From Spirosoma sordidisoli (GTDB lineage: Bacteria > Bacteroidota > Bacteroidia > Cytophagales > Spirosomataceae): DNA of 64,000 nt. Positions 17,874 through 25,509 of the stretch are shown piece by piece (position 1 is the first letter of the stretch; each line of letters starts with the position of its first letter). A program made the translations under genes and the position numbers. Where the stretch lies: contig NZ_SBLB01000003.1 of assembly GCF_004138325.1 (NCBI RefSeq), positions 496,001 through 560,000 of the forward strand, read 5' to 3'. Under the pieces are notes generated by a model, which was not told the origin of the DNA, made no database searches, and worked only from the letters and a program-made list of their open reading frames with translations.

Positions 17874-20174
17874 ATGGCTTTTCCTTTCTTTCGCCAGTAC
17901 GATCTAATGGATTGCGGGCCGGCCTGCCTCCGCATGGTTGCCCGCTATTATGGCCGGCAGTACAGCCTGCAATCCCTGCGGGAGAAAATAGATATGAGCC
18001 GGGAAGGCGTTTCACTGCTGGGTATAAGTGAGACAGCTGAAGCGCTTGGTTTTCGGACAATGGCGGTAAAGATTTCCTTCGACCAACTTTTTTACAAAGC
18101 TGTGCTGCCCTGTATTGTACATTGGCAGCAGAATCATTTCATCGTTGTCTACCGAACCCAGAAAAGCCGATTGGGCTGGCTGGCTTCGCCACGGCGCGTG
18201 TTTGTGGCCGACCCGGCGCTGGATCTACTCGAACTGACAGAAGAAGAGTTCCTGGATGGATGGGTCGGCACTGACCGTTCGGAGAAAGCAACGGGTGTAG
18301 CCCTGTTGATCGAGCCCACGCCCGCCCTGGTCGATCTGGATGACGAACCGCGCACCGGAGCCGTGGGTTTTAGCCGTCTGTACGGGTACCTCTGGCCATA
18401 TCGTTCTCTGTTGATTCAGTTAGTGCTCGGCATGCTGGTTGGTAGTGGCCTGCAACTAATCCTTCCTTTCCTGACCCAGTCAATTGTCGATGTTGGCATC
18501 AATACCCACAATATTGGTTTCATTCATCTGGTACTTTTTGCCCAGCTGGCGCTGTTTGCCGGGCGGACCACTGTCGATTTTATCCGGAGCTGGATTCTGC
18601 TGCATGTCAGTGCGCGCATCAATCTGCAACTGCTCTCCGATTTTTTCATCAAGCTGATGAAGCTCCCCATGTCCTACTTCGATGTCAAGATGATGGGTGA
18701 CATCATGCAGCGCGTTGGCGACCACCAGCGGGTTGAGAATTTCCTGACGGGCCAGACGCTGTCAACCCTTTTTTCGGTCCTGAATCTGGTGGTTTTTGGT
18801 CTGCTGCTGGCGGCCTATAACTCGACCATTTTCTTAGTCTTCCTGGTGGGCAGCGTCTTGTATGGCCTTTGGGTAAAGCTCTTCATGAAGCAACTCCGCA
18901 AAATCGATTACCGCTTATTCGATATGTCGGCGCGGAGCCAGGGGGCATTGGTGCAACTGATTCAGGGAATGCAGGAAATAAAGCTGCACAACTGCGAAAA
19001 ATCCAAACGGTGGGAATGGGAGCAGCTACAGTTAAAGCAACATCGGGTGCAGATTAAAACACTGGCGCTGAGCCAGTATCAGCAAGCCGGGGCGTTTTTT
19101 ATCCACGAAGGAAAAAACATATTCATTACTTTTTTGTCCGCTCAGGCCGTTATTGAAGGCAACCTGACCTTAGGTGGCATGCTGTCCGTACAATATATCA
19201 TTGGTCAGCTCAACAGCCCCATTGAGCAGCTGATCCGGTTTGCTCAATCCTGGCAGGAAGCGCAGATCAGTTTGGAGCGACTCAATGAGATTCACCAGTT
19301 AGCGGATGAGGAACCGGTCGATACACCGCTGGTAACCACCCTCCCTGCCCGGGGAGGTATCCGGCTACAGGATGTGACGTATAGCTATCCCGGCGCCGGC
19401 AACGGGCCTGTTCTCCAGGGAGTCAGCCTGCGTATTCCGCCGGGAAAAATAACGGCCATTGTCGGATCGAGCGGTAGCGGAAAAACTACGCTGCTAAAGC
19501 TGCTGCTGAAAGTATATGATCCGACCGCCGGTGAGGTGTTGATTGGCGAACCATTGCCCCATACCACCCGATCGCGTTCGGCTCAGGGACCAGCATCGCC
19601 CACGCCCAACGCCCGGCCGGGTAATGCCTCGGGACTACGGCTTAGCCAGATCAGTCATCGGGCCTGGCGCAGGGAGTGCGGTGTTGTCATGCAGGATGGA
19701 TTCATCTTTTCGGATACCATACTACGGAATATTGCGGTTGGCGACGAGTACCCCGATCCGGCAAACGTGAGCCATGCCCTGCGCATTGCGAATCTGCAGG
19801 ATTTTATCGACACACTCCCCCTGGGGCTGAGCACAAAAATTGGGGCAGAAGGAAACGGGCTTAGTCAGGGCCAAAAACAACGGATTCTGATTGCCCGGGC
19901 GGTCTATAAAAATCCCCAATACATCTTCCTCGACGAGGCAACCAATGCGCTGGATGCTAATAATGAACGGATTATACAGGAAAATTTAAACGACTTTTTC
20001 CGCGGGCGTACCGTCATTGTTGTAGCCCACCGGCTCAGTACGGTAAAGCATGCCGACCAGATCATCCTGATGGATAAGGGTCGTATTGCCGAAATCGGTA
20101 CGCACGCCGAATTGACCGCCCGACGGGAGGGCTACTTTCATCTGGTCAGAAATCAACTCGAATTAGGAAATTGA
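17874..20174 (+). CDS. Peptidase C39-containing ABC exporter (PCAT)
   Basis: A 766-residue exporter that cleaves double-glycine leaders and pumps the peptide out. The C39 domain is intact: Gln8 and catalytic Cys14 in RQYDLMDCGPACLRM, His88 in QQNHFIVVY, Asp113 in VADPA. The membrane domain spans about 165-460. The ATPase has Walker A GSSGSGKTTLLK (about 528-539), signature LSQGQKQR, Walker B YIFLDEATNALD and the switch histidine in VVAHRLST. Odd point: about 30 extra Ser/Pro/Arg/Ala residues (RSRSAQGPASPTPNARPG, about 568-590) are inserted between Walker A and the Q-loop. The HlyD adaptor gene starts at its stop. Confidence 0.95.
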   Translation: MAFPFFRQYDLMDCGPACLRMVARYYGRQYSLQSLREKIDMSREGVSLLGISETAEALGFRTMAVKISFDQLFYKAVLPCIVHWQQNHFIVVYRTQKSRLGWLASPRRVFVADPALDLLELTEEEFLDGWVGTDRSEKATGVALLIEPTPALVDLDDEPRTGAVGFSRLYGYLWPYRSLLIQLVLGMLVGSGLQLILPFLTQSIVDVGINTHNIGFIHLVLFAQLALFAGRTTVDFIRSWILLHVSARINLQLLSDFFIKLMKLPMSYFDVKMMGDIMQRVGDHQRVENFLTGQTLSTLFSVLNLVVFGLLLAAYNSTIFLVFLVGSVLYGLWVKLFMKQLRKIDYRLFDMSARSQGALVQLIQGMQEIKLHNCEKSKRWEWEQLQLKQHRVQIKTLALSQYQQAGAFFIHEGKNIFITFLSAQAVIEGNLTLGGMLSVQYIIGQLNSPIEQLIRFAQSWQEAQISLERLNEIHQLADEEPVDTPLVTTLPARGGIRLQDVTYSYPGAGNGPVLQGVSLRIPPGKITAIVGSSGSGKTTLLKLLLKVYDPTAGEVLIGEPLPHTTRSRSAQGPASPTPNARPGNASGLRLSQISHRAWRRECGVVMQDGFIFSDTILRNIAVGDEYPDPANVSHALRIANLQDFIDTLPLGLSTKIGAEGNGLSQGQKQRILIARAVYKNPQYIFLDEATNALDANNERIIQENLNDFFRGRTVIVVAHRLSTVKHADQIILMDKGRIAEIGTHAELTARREGYFHLVRNQLELGN

Positions 20175-20185
20175 TTCAAACGCAT

Positions 20186-21529
20186 ATGATCCCATCGCCC
20201 CGAACCGCAGCAAAGACATCAACCCGGCCCCCGGAACCGCCAGCCCGGGTCACTTATGATGCCGCCGGACGGTCAGACGCGCTGAGCGAAGTACTCGCTC
20301 ACCCCCCGTCGTCCATTGTACGATGGGGTACGTCCGTATTCCTGGGGGCGCTGATTTTGTTACTGGCCGGGGCCTGGCTAATCCACTACCCAGACGTTAT
20401 TCAGGGCACGGTACTGATCACGACGGAACGCCCTCCGCTCAAACTGCTGGCCAAAGCCAATGGACGCTTAACGGCACTCCTGGTTCATGACAATGCGATG
20501 GTGAAGCGGGGAGCGCTACTGGCCGAGATTGAAAATACGACCCGGCTGGAAAACGTACCGGCATTACGGCGGTTCATAACCGACGCCCGCCAGTTTCTGA
20601 ACGACCCAACTCTTCCGTTACCCCTACTGGCCGACCACACAACGCTGGGCGATGTGCAGGAAGACTATAATCAGCTTGTGAAAAGTTACCGGGACTATAA
20701 ACGCCTGCTCACCGATGCCTATTACGGTCAGCAGGCGCGTACACTGCGTCAACAAATTGGTGACTATCAGCAGCTCATTGACCTCAACGAGCGACAGCTA
20801 GCCCTCATTGAGCAAGAGTACACGAATGCCGACCAGACCTACCAGATAAATGCGTCCCTGTATCGACAAAAACTATACGCCCGGCTGGAGTTTCTGGCTA
20901 TGGAAAACAGCTATCTGCAAAAGAAGAAAGAACGGGAAAGTTTCCGGAAAATTATTGTCGAAAACCGCCTGACCCTGACGGATAAAAACCAGCAACTCTC
21001 CGAACTAACCCACCAGTTTTTACAGCAGACCCGTGCCCACCGCGACAAGATCGACCAGCACATTCGCAGCATTGAGAATGCCCTGCAGATCTGGCAACAT
21101 ACCTACCTGCTCACGGCCCCTGCTGACGGCAGAGTCCTTTTCCTTAAGCAATTGAACCAGGATCAACCGGTTCGTACGGCAGATACACTGTTTGCTATAT
21201 TGCCGGCCATCCAGCAGCCGTTTGTGGGGGTTGTCACAGTAGCTGCCCCTGGTACCGGTAAAGTAGAGGTTGGCCAGTTGGTTATTCTTAAACTTAATGA
21301 TTTCCCGGCCCGCGAGTATGGCGTACTGCGGGGGCGGGTAACCGCCATTTCCCCCACAACGACGCCCGGCCGGTACCGGCTCAGCGTGAGCTTACCCAAT
21401 GGGCTGCTCAGCAGCTACGGCCAACAGCTTAAGGTTACCTCGGAAGCCTCGGGTTCGGCGGAAGTGGTTACCAACGACCTGCGACTACTGGAGCGGGCTT
21501 ACCAACGTTTACGGGGAGGGTTCGAATGA
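20186..21529 (+). CDS. HlyD-family periplasmic adaptor
   Basis: A 447-residue membrane fusion protein that would link the ABC exporter to an outer-membrane channel. A Pro/Arg-rich cytosolic tail is followed by one membrane helix (about 50-68, SVFLGALILLLAGAWLIHYP). Then come the lipoyl-type half motif (LKLLAKANGRLTALLVHDNAMVKRGALLAEIEN), a long coiled-coil hairpin (about 140-310) and the second half motif (LLTAPADGRVLFLKQLNQDQPVRTADTLFAI). A TTG at 20171 overlapping the previous stop is an alternative start. No TolC-like gene is visible in the window. It is convergent with the regulator gene 11 bases further on. Confidence 0.9.
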   Translation: MIPSPRTAAKTSTRPPEPPARVTYDAAGRSDALSEVLAHPPSSIVRWGTSVFLGALILLLAGAWLIHYPDVIQGTVLITTERPPLKLLAKANGRLTALLVHDNAMVKRGALLAEIENTTRLENVPALRRFITDARQFLNDPTLPLPLLADHTTLGDVQEDYNQLVKSYRDYKRLLTDAYYGQQARTLRQQIGDYQQLIDLNERQLALIEQEYTNADQTYQINASLYRQKLYARLEFLAMENSYLQKKKERESFRKIIVENRLTLTDKNQQLSELTHQFLQQTRAHRDKIDQHIRSIENALQIWQHTYLLTAPADGRVLFLKQLNQDQPVRTADTLFAILPAIQQPFVGVVTVAAPGTGKVEVGQLVILKLNDFPAREYGVLRGRVTAISPTTTPGRYRLSVSLPNGLLSSYGQQLKVTSEASGSAEVVTNDLRLLERAYQRLRGGFE

Positions 21530-21540
21530 TGAAGCAGTTT

Positions 21541-22206
21541 CTAAGTCAAGGTATCATACATCGATAACGCGTAAGGCAGCAGTTGGTGATGGCCCTGAAG
21601 GTTCAGCTTTTTCATGATGTTATGCCGGTGATTGTTAACAGTAGCCACACTCCTGCATATGCGGTCCGCAATCTGATTATTAGTGAAACACTGTGCAATC
21701 AGACACAAAATCTCCCGCTCGCGACTACTAAGCCGGTTAAGGTCACTCATCGTGGCCGGTTTGGGAGGCAATTTGGCCGCCAGTTCTTCAACTACCTGAT
21801 GCGCCAGCGGAGTAACGTATTCGCGGTTCTCCAAAACCTCCTGTACGCAATAGAACAACTCGGCAAAGCCCGAGTTGACAAACAAATACCCTTTCACATT
21901 TAACTTGAGAGCTTCCGCCAGGAAATCGGGCCGACGGCTTTTTGCATAAATGATGCACTTAATCGGCATCCGGTGTTCTTCAATGTAGCGCACAATGTCA
22001 ATACCGCTAAGACCCGGCATTTCGGCACCTAATATGACCAGGCTTGGGTATTGTTGCTGAATGAGCCTTAGTGCTTCACGCCCGTCTGTTATGCAGCCGC
22101 GCACATAAAGTCGCCTGGCCTGTAACGATTCTTTCAATGTTTCGCACAATAACATATCCTGCTTCGCGATCAGGATACCACCAGGTGGAATTGGTTGAGT
22201 TAGCAT
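21541..22206 (-). CDS. LuxR/NarL-type regulator with degenerate receiver
   Basis: A 221-residue two-domain regulator. The receiver fold is easy to see, but every phosphorylation residue is changed: the acidic pair is Lys15-Gln16 (ILIAKQD), the phospho-acceptor Asp is Gly60 (LVILGAEMPGLSGID) and the conserved Lys is Val110 (GYLFVNSG). It therefore cannot be phosphorylated in the usual way. The C-terminal helix-turn-helix is normal for the LuxR family (LSSREREILCLIAQ...NQIADRICRSVATVNNHRHNIMKKL, about 150-195). The start at 22206 avoids a spurious hydrophobic leader. It lies between the exporter genes and the glycosyltransferase and may control the island. Confidence 0.85.
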   Translation of the reverse strand: MLTQPIPPGGILIAKQDMLLCETLKESLQARRLYVRGCITDGREALRLIQQQYPSLVILGAEMPGLSGIDIVRYIEEHRMPIKCIIYAKSRRPDFLAEALKLNVKGYLFVNSGFAELFYCVQEVLENREYVTPLAHQVVEELAAKLPPKPATMSDLNRLSSREREILCLIAQCFTNNQIADRICRSVATVNNHRHNIMKKLNLQGHHQLLPYALSMYDTLT

Positions 22207-22417
22207 GGAGTAAGGAAGTATCAATAAGAGATATCGCAATACTACATTTTTGTTGCAGAATAGTACAACTATTTCTCTAATTATATTCGCAATAAAAATA
22301 GATTTAACAAATTGACTATGAGTATATTATTATCACAACTGACAGTTATACTTTCGCCCGATCGAGTTGCGCATACAGGGCTGATGGTTGCTCTTGCGAT
22401 AAAAATAGTTGAACTAG

Positions 22418-23749
22418 TTAATAAAGATCTGCCTGTACCGGAGAACGTACTTGCTGTTGGCTGTCGATAGTGGCCTTGAGCTGGCTTATCCTTGTCTTAA
22501 ACGTATCATCAGCCAGCAACTGGTCGACTCGCAGTCGGATTACAGACGCCGGATCGCTGATCTGGCAACGCAGTCCAATTTTATGGTAAACGATACGGGC
22601 TATATTACCGGGCGTATCTTTATGTATATCGGCAGGGTTATCGATCCCCAGCATCGGAACAGTGGCCGCCATGCATTCTTTTATTGAGTTGAGGCCACCA
22701 TGAGTAATCATCAGCGCACAATGGGGAAGTAGCGCTTGCTGGTTGAGGTAGCTGACCACCTGTATATTAGCCGGAATGGCAGCCGGATCAAATGCGTCGC
22801 TGGCCAGGGAGCGGCCCGTTGAAATCACCACCTGGTAGGTGGGTAGCCCACCCAATGCTTTTAGTAGCTGATGAATAAACTGGGTGTATTGTGCGGCATC
22901 ATTACCCGCCAGCGTGCCAATTCCACAATAAATCAATGGGACATTCGGTCTCTTCTGTGCCAGTATGGCTTTGGTTGTATCATCGATCGGCTGAGCATCC
23001 TGATTCCAGTAATGCAGCACCCGCTCATCGGCTGAGTGTCTGATCCAGGGATACTCGAACGTATCGTCCATCAGAATCAATGTCTTAACCCCAGGCAAGG
23101 CATCATAGCAATACATAGCCGACTGCCGACTAGACCGAACGGCTACCCCTAAACGTTTGGAAAGTCGGTGCTGAAAATAGTCGTCGGTCCGGCCCGCAAA
23201 AGCAACAGCATTGACCGTCTGACGGATGGTTTTCGTCAGAAATTGCCGAATCCAGAGGTATTTGCAATACCACGAACTACCCCAGCCACCACTGGCCACG
23301 TATCCCGAATTCAGCGGAGGGACGTGAGCCGCCCGGCGCGTAGATAATTTTGTGTTGATCAGATAGATAGACGAGGTAAAGGACTTAAAATAAGCATAGT
23401 AGTGGTTCAGGTGCTCGTCGAGGTAGATAACATCGGGTTGTTGCGATTTGTACAGCTTATGTGCAGCCGCGATACCCTGTACGAATTCACGATAACGGGC
23501 TCGCAGGAAACCAGGATCAGTAGCCGACTTCAGGAAAGTACCAAGAAAACTGGTCAACGTAGTTACTTCATAGGTAGGCATGTAGGTAAACGGCACGAAG
23601 TCAAAGCCATTTCGTACTACGAGGTCAGCGACAGACGGTGTACCACCAAAGACAATCGTAAAGCCCCGATCACGCAGGTCATTGGCCAGTCCGAAGCAGG
23701 GCGTGTAATGACTGGGCGTGGGCAACATTAAAAATAAGGCTTTTTTCAT
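22418..23749 (-). CDS. GT1/UGT-like glycosyltransferase
   Basis: A 443-residue GT-B glycosyltransferase of the UDP-glycosyltransferase/MGT type. The N-terminal acceptor half begins with ALFLMLPTPSHYTPCFGLANDLRDRGFTIVFGG, the usual first strand, loop and helix. The donor half carries the signature block MITHGGLNSIKECMAATVPMLGIDNPADIHKDTPGN (about 350-385), where HGG, the Glu and the Asp-Asn contact the nucleotide sugar in known enzymes. Such enzymes decorate small natural products and lipids. The neighbouring precursor gene, read in the same direction 143 bases upstream, suggests the peptide or an immunity lipid as target, but this is inference. Confidence 0.85.
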   Translation of the reverse strand: MKKALFLMLPTPSHYTPCFGLANDLRDRGFTIVFGGTPSVADLVVRNGFDFVPFTYMPTYEVTTLTSFLGTFLKSATDPGFLRARYREFVQGIAAAHKLYKSQQPDVIYLDEHLNHYYAYFKSFTSSIYLINTKLSTRRAAHVPPLNSGYVASGGWGSSWYCKYLWIRQFLTKTIRQTVNAVAFAGRTDDYFQHRLSKRLGVAVRSSRQSAMYCYDALPGVKTLILMDDTFEYPWIRHSADERVLHYWNQDAQPIDDTTKAILAQKRPNVPLIYCGIGTLAGNDAAQYTQFIHQLLKALGGLPTYQVVISTGRSLASDAFDPAAIPANIQVVSYLNQQALLPHCALMITHGGLNSIKECMAATVPMLGIDNPADIHKDTPGNIARIVYHKIGLRCQISDPASVIRLRVDQLLADDTFKTRISQLKATIDSQQQVRSPVQADLY

Positions 23750-23842
23750 ATTCGCTCACCTCTACGCCCGGCCGGTACAGGGTATGCCGAAGGGGCACGA
23801 TACTGATGACAACCTATGACGTGTATGACAAGGGGGTTTAAG

Positions 23843-23881
23843 AAAAAGGGAACGCTCGGTACTACGAAGTACGAGCGTTCC
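23843..23881 (-). terminator. Intrinsic terminator after the precursor peptide gene
   Basis: GGAACGCTCGGTACT at 23849-23863 pairs with AGTACGAGCGTTCC at 23868-23881 with a single bulged G, and on the minus strand it is followed by TTTTTCTT. It starts 11 bases after the precursor stop, so the peptide is made from a short transcript, with only read-through reaching the glycosyltransferase. Confidence 0.85.
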
Positions 23882-23892
23882 TGGGGTTGGTT

Positions 23893-24114
23893 TTAATTAC
23901 AGGGAGGGAAGTTCGGAAGCGTGTTGCTGCAGCCTGACCCGCCACCACCACCGCCTGGAGGTCCACAAAGTGTTGAGCAATCCCCTGGGGTACCACTGGG
24001 GAAGCCGATGAGTGAGCCATTACAGACGCAGTACCGGGTGCTGCCTCCTTTAATACTTTTTATCTGCTCCCTTGACAGTAGCGCATTGGCGAGTTCCTGA
24101 ATTTTCTTTTTCAT
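23893..24114 (-). CDS. Double-glycine leader, six-cysteine peptide precursor
   Basis: A 73-residue secreted-peptide precursor. The leader MKKKIQELANALLSREQIKSIKGG is the Bacteroidota GG-leader type (Leu-Ser-Arg-Glu-Gln-Ile-Lys-x-Ile-x-Gly-Gly), cut after Gly24 by C39 exporters. The 49-residue core has cysteines at 29, 31, 46, 50, 62 and 72, enough for three disulfides, a run of six glycines at 54-59, several prolines and no net charge of note. The island encodes an intact C39 exporter and a disulfide-forming fusion, which matches such a core. It may be an antibacterial, a signal or a surface-bound peptide; no homologue is recognised. It has its own promoter and terminator. Confidence 0.85.
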   Translation of the reverse strand: MKKKIQELANALLSREQIKSIKGGSTRYCVCNGSLIGFPSGTPGDCSTLCGPPGGGGGGSGCSNTLPNFPPCN

Positions 24115-24204
24115 GTGTTACTTGTGACTATGTTTGTTGATGAAGCATGTACTGGTTTCCAAGACCGCATCTTCCGTGCACTGAATATCGGCCTTAGTAT
24201 GGAT

Positions 24205-24236
24205 CAAAGGTAGGCTCCTGCGCTTCGCTCATCAAT
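24205..24236 (-). promoter_or_regulatory. Promoter of the precursor peptide gene
   Basis: On the minus strand ATTG (24233-24236), a 20-base spacer and TACCTTTG (24205-24212) match the Bacteroidota promoter pattern, 90 bases upstream of the precursor ATG. It has the same form as the export-operon promoter at 15911. Nothing else recognisable lies in 24115-24486. Confidence 0.6.
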
Positions 24237-24486
24237 AAGCGATATAGTTCATTTATTGGCACTAACAGTAGTAGAAGCCTATCAGTTTTTATGCATGTAT
24301 ATCTACAACTCAGCTTATTTCAGTGTCTTTGCCCCACTTTTTTGTGAACGGATTTCGCCGTTATTCAGTAAACAAGTAACCGTTGGCGTTCAAGACAATC
24401 AGGCCATCCACTCGTTCAGGGTTACCCTATCTTCCGAACAATTCAGAGAGCACCCGGCCGGCCATGGTAACGCGCTTACCTAATGA

Positions 24487-25356
24487 TCAGATCTGGCGAC
24501 CCTGCTTCCGGAACTGGCCCGGTGAAACACCAAACCGGCGCTTAAACAACCGGGAAAAATAATAGATGTCGGCAATGCCCACCTGTTCAGCGATAGCCTG
24601 TAAGGTCAGCGAGCTTGTCATCATCAGCAGCTGCGCCCGCTCCAGCCGTTTGTTGATGATGTAATCGATGGGACGTATGCCCAATAATTTCTGAAACTGG
24701 CGGGAAAAATAGTCCGTATTCAGATGCTGGAGAGCCGCGAGTTGCTCCACATTGATTTTTTCGGCCAGATGGGTATGGATGTAATTCAGCACCGATCGTA
24801 GCTGGATACGAGCCCCGGCCTGCTGGCTGAGGTCGTCGCTCTGGAGCCCTACAAACCGGGAAAGTAGCTGTAAGAGAATGCCCTGCGTTTCCAGAAGCTG
24901 ACCGGCCGACTGCCCAGGCCCGGACTGATTGAAACTGAGCAGGTTCGGCTGGTTATCGTACACCTTCGGATCGATGTTCTGAAGGCTCCGTGCCGGGTTA
25001 AGTGCCAGCAGCCGCTCAAACACCCGTTGGTCGATCTCCAGCGCCGGCATCTCATAGCCAAAGGGAAGTACATCAAATACAGACAGGCCGTTTTCGGTCT
25101 CCTCCAGCATGGATACGTAAAACTGCGTCATACGGCTATCGCAGTGATAGCGGCTGAGTGAAAAACTCGGAATCAGATAAAGCCAGCCTGGCCGTAGCGT
25201 GAACTTCTGTTGATGGTGCCATACCCAGGCCTCGCCGTCCGTAACCAGGTAAAGTCGACTGAACGGGCTGATAACGCCATCAAACTGCCACTCAGCTCCT
25301 AATTGCGTATAGCCACAGTGCAATAACCGGAGCTTAAGCGTTAACAGTGCATCCAT
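24487..25356 (-). CDS. AraC-family transcriptional regulator
   Basis: A 289-residue regulator. The N-terminal half is a cupin-like sensor domain (RLYLVTDGEAWVWHHQQKFTLRPGWLYLIPSFSLSRYHC). The C-terminal 100 residues hold the two AraC helix-turn-helix units: EKINVEQLAALQHLNTDYFSRQFQKLLGIRPIDYI and LTLQAIAEQVGIADIYYFSRLFKRRFGVSPGQFRK. It is divergent from the PSCyt-type operon across a 153-base intergenic region, so control of that operon, perhaps by a sugar or other carbon source, is the simplest reading. Confidence 0.92.
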   Translation of the reverse strand: MDALLTLKLRLLHCGYTQLGAEWQFDGVISPFSRLYLVTDGEAWVWHHQQKFTLRPGWLYLIPSFSLSRYHCDSRMTQFYVSMLEETENGLSVFDVLPFGYEMPALEIDQRVFERLLALNPARSLQNIDPKVYDNQPNLLSFNQSGPGQSAGQLLETQGILLQLLSRFVGLQSDDLSQQAGARIQLRSVLNYIHTHLAEKINVEQLAALQHLNTDYFSRQFQKLLGIRPIDYIINKRLERAQLLMMTSSLTLQAIAEQVGIADIYYFSRLFKRRFGVSPGQFRKQGRQI

Positions 25357-25438
25357 ACAAATCAGTCCAGATTGGTGATATATACCCGTTTATAGTAATC
25401 AAAAGTCGGATTTGTGCAAATTAATTACAACTGTGTTC

Positions 25439-25470
25439 ATTGTACAGGCTGACTTTAGCCACTACTTTTG
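25439..25470 (+). promoter_or_regulatory. Promoter of the PSCyt-type operon
   Basis: ATTG at 25439-25442, 20 bases, then TACTTTTG at 25463-25470, the same pattern and -7 sequence as at 15911. It lies 40 bases upstream of the ATG at 25510, in the space shared with the divergent AraC gene. Confidence 0.6.
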
Positions 25471-25509
25471 AGTCAATTGCATCCCGGAATCAGTCAATTG
25501 TACTGCTAT

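Noticed and set aside
22318..22470. 50-codon plus-strand ORF before the glycosyltransferase 3' end
   Set aside because: No GG site, signal peptide or good start context, and it runs into the glycosyltransferase gene.
24256..24483. 75-codon plus-strand ORF between precursor and AraC gene
   Set aside because: No leader motif, no promoter, and the composition is not protein-like.
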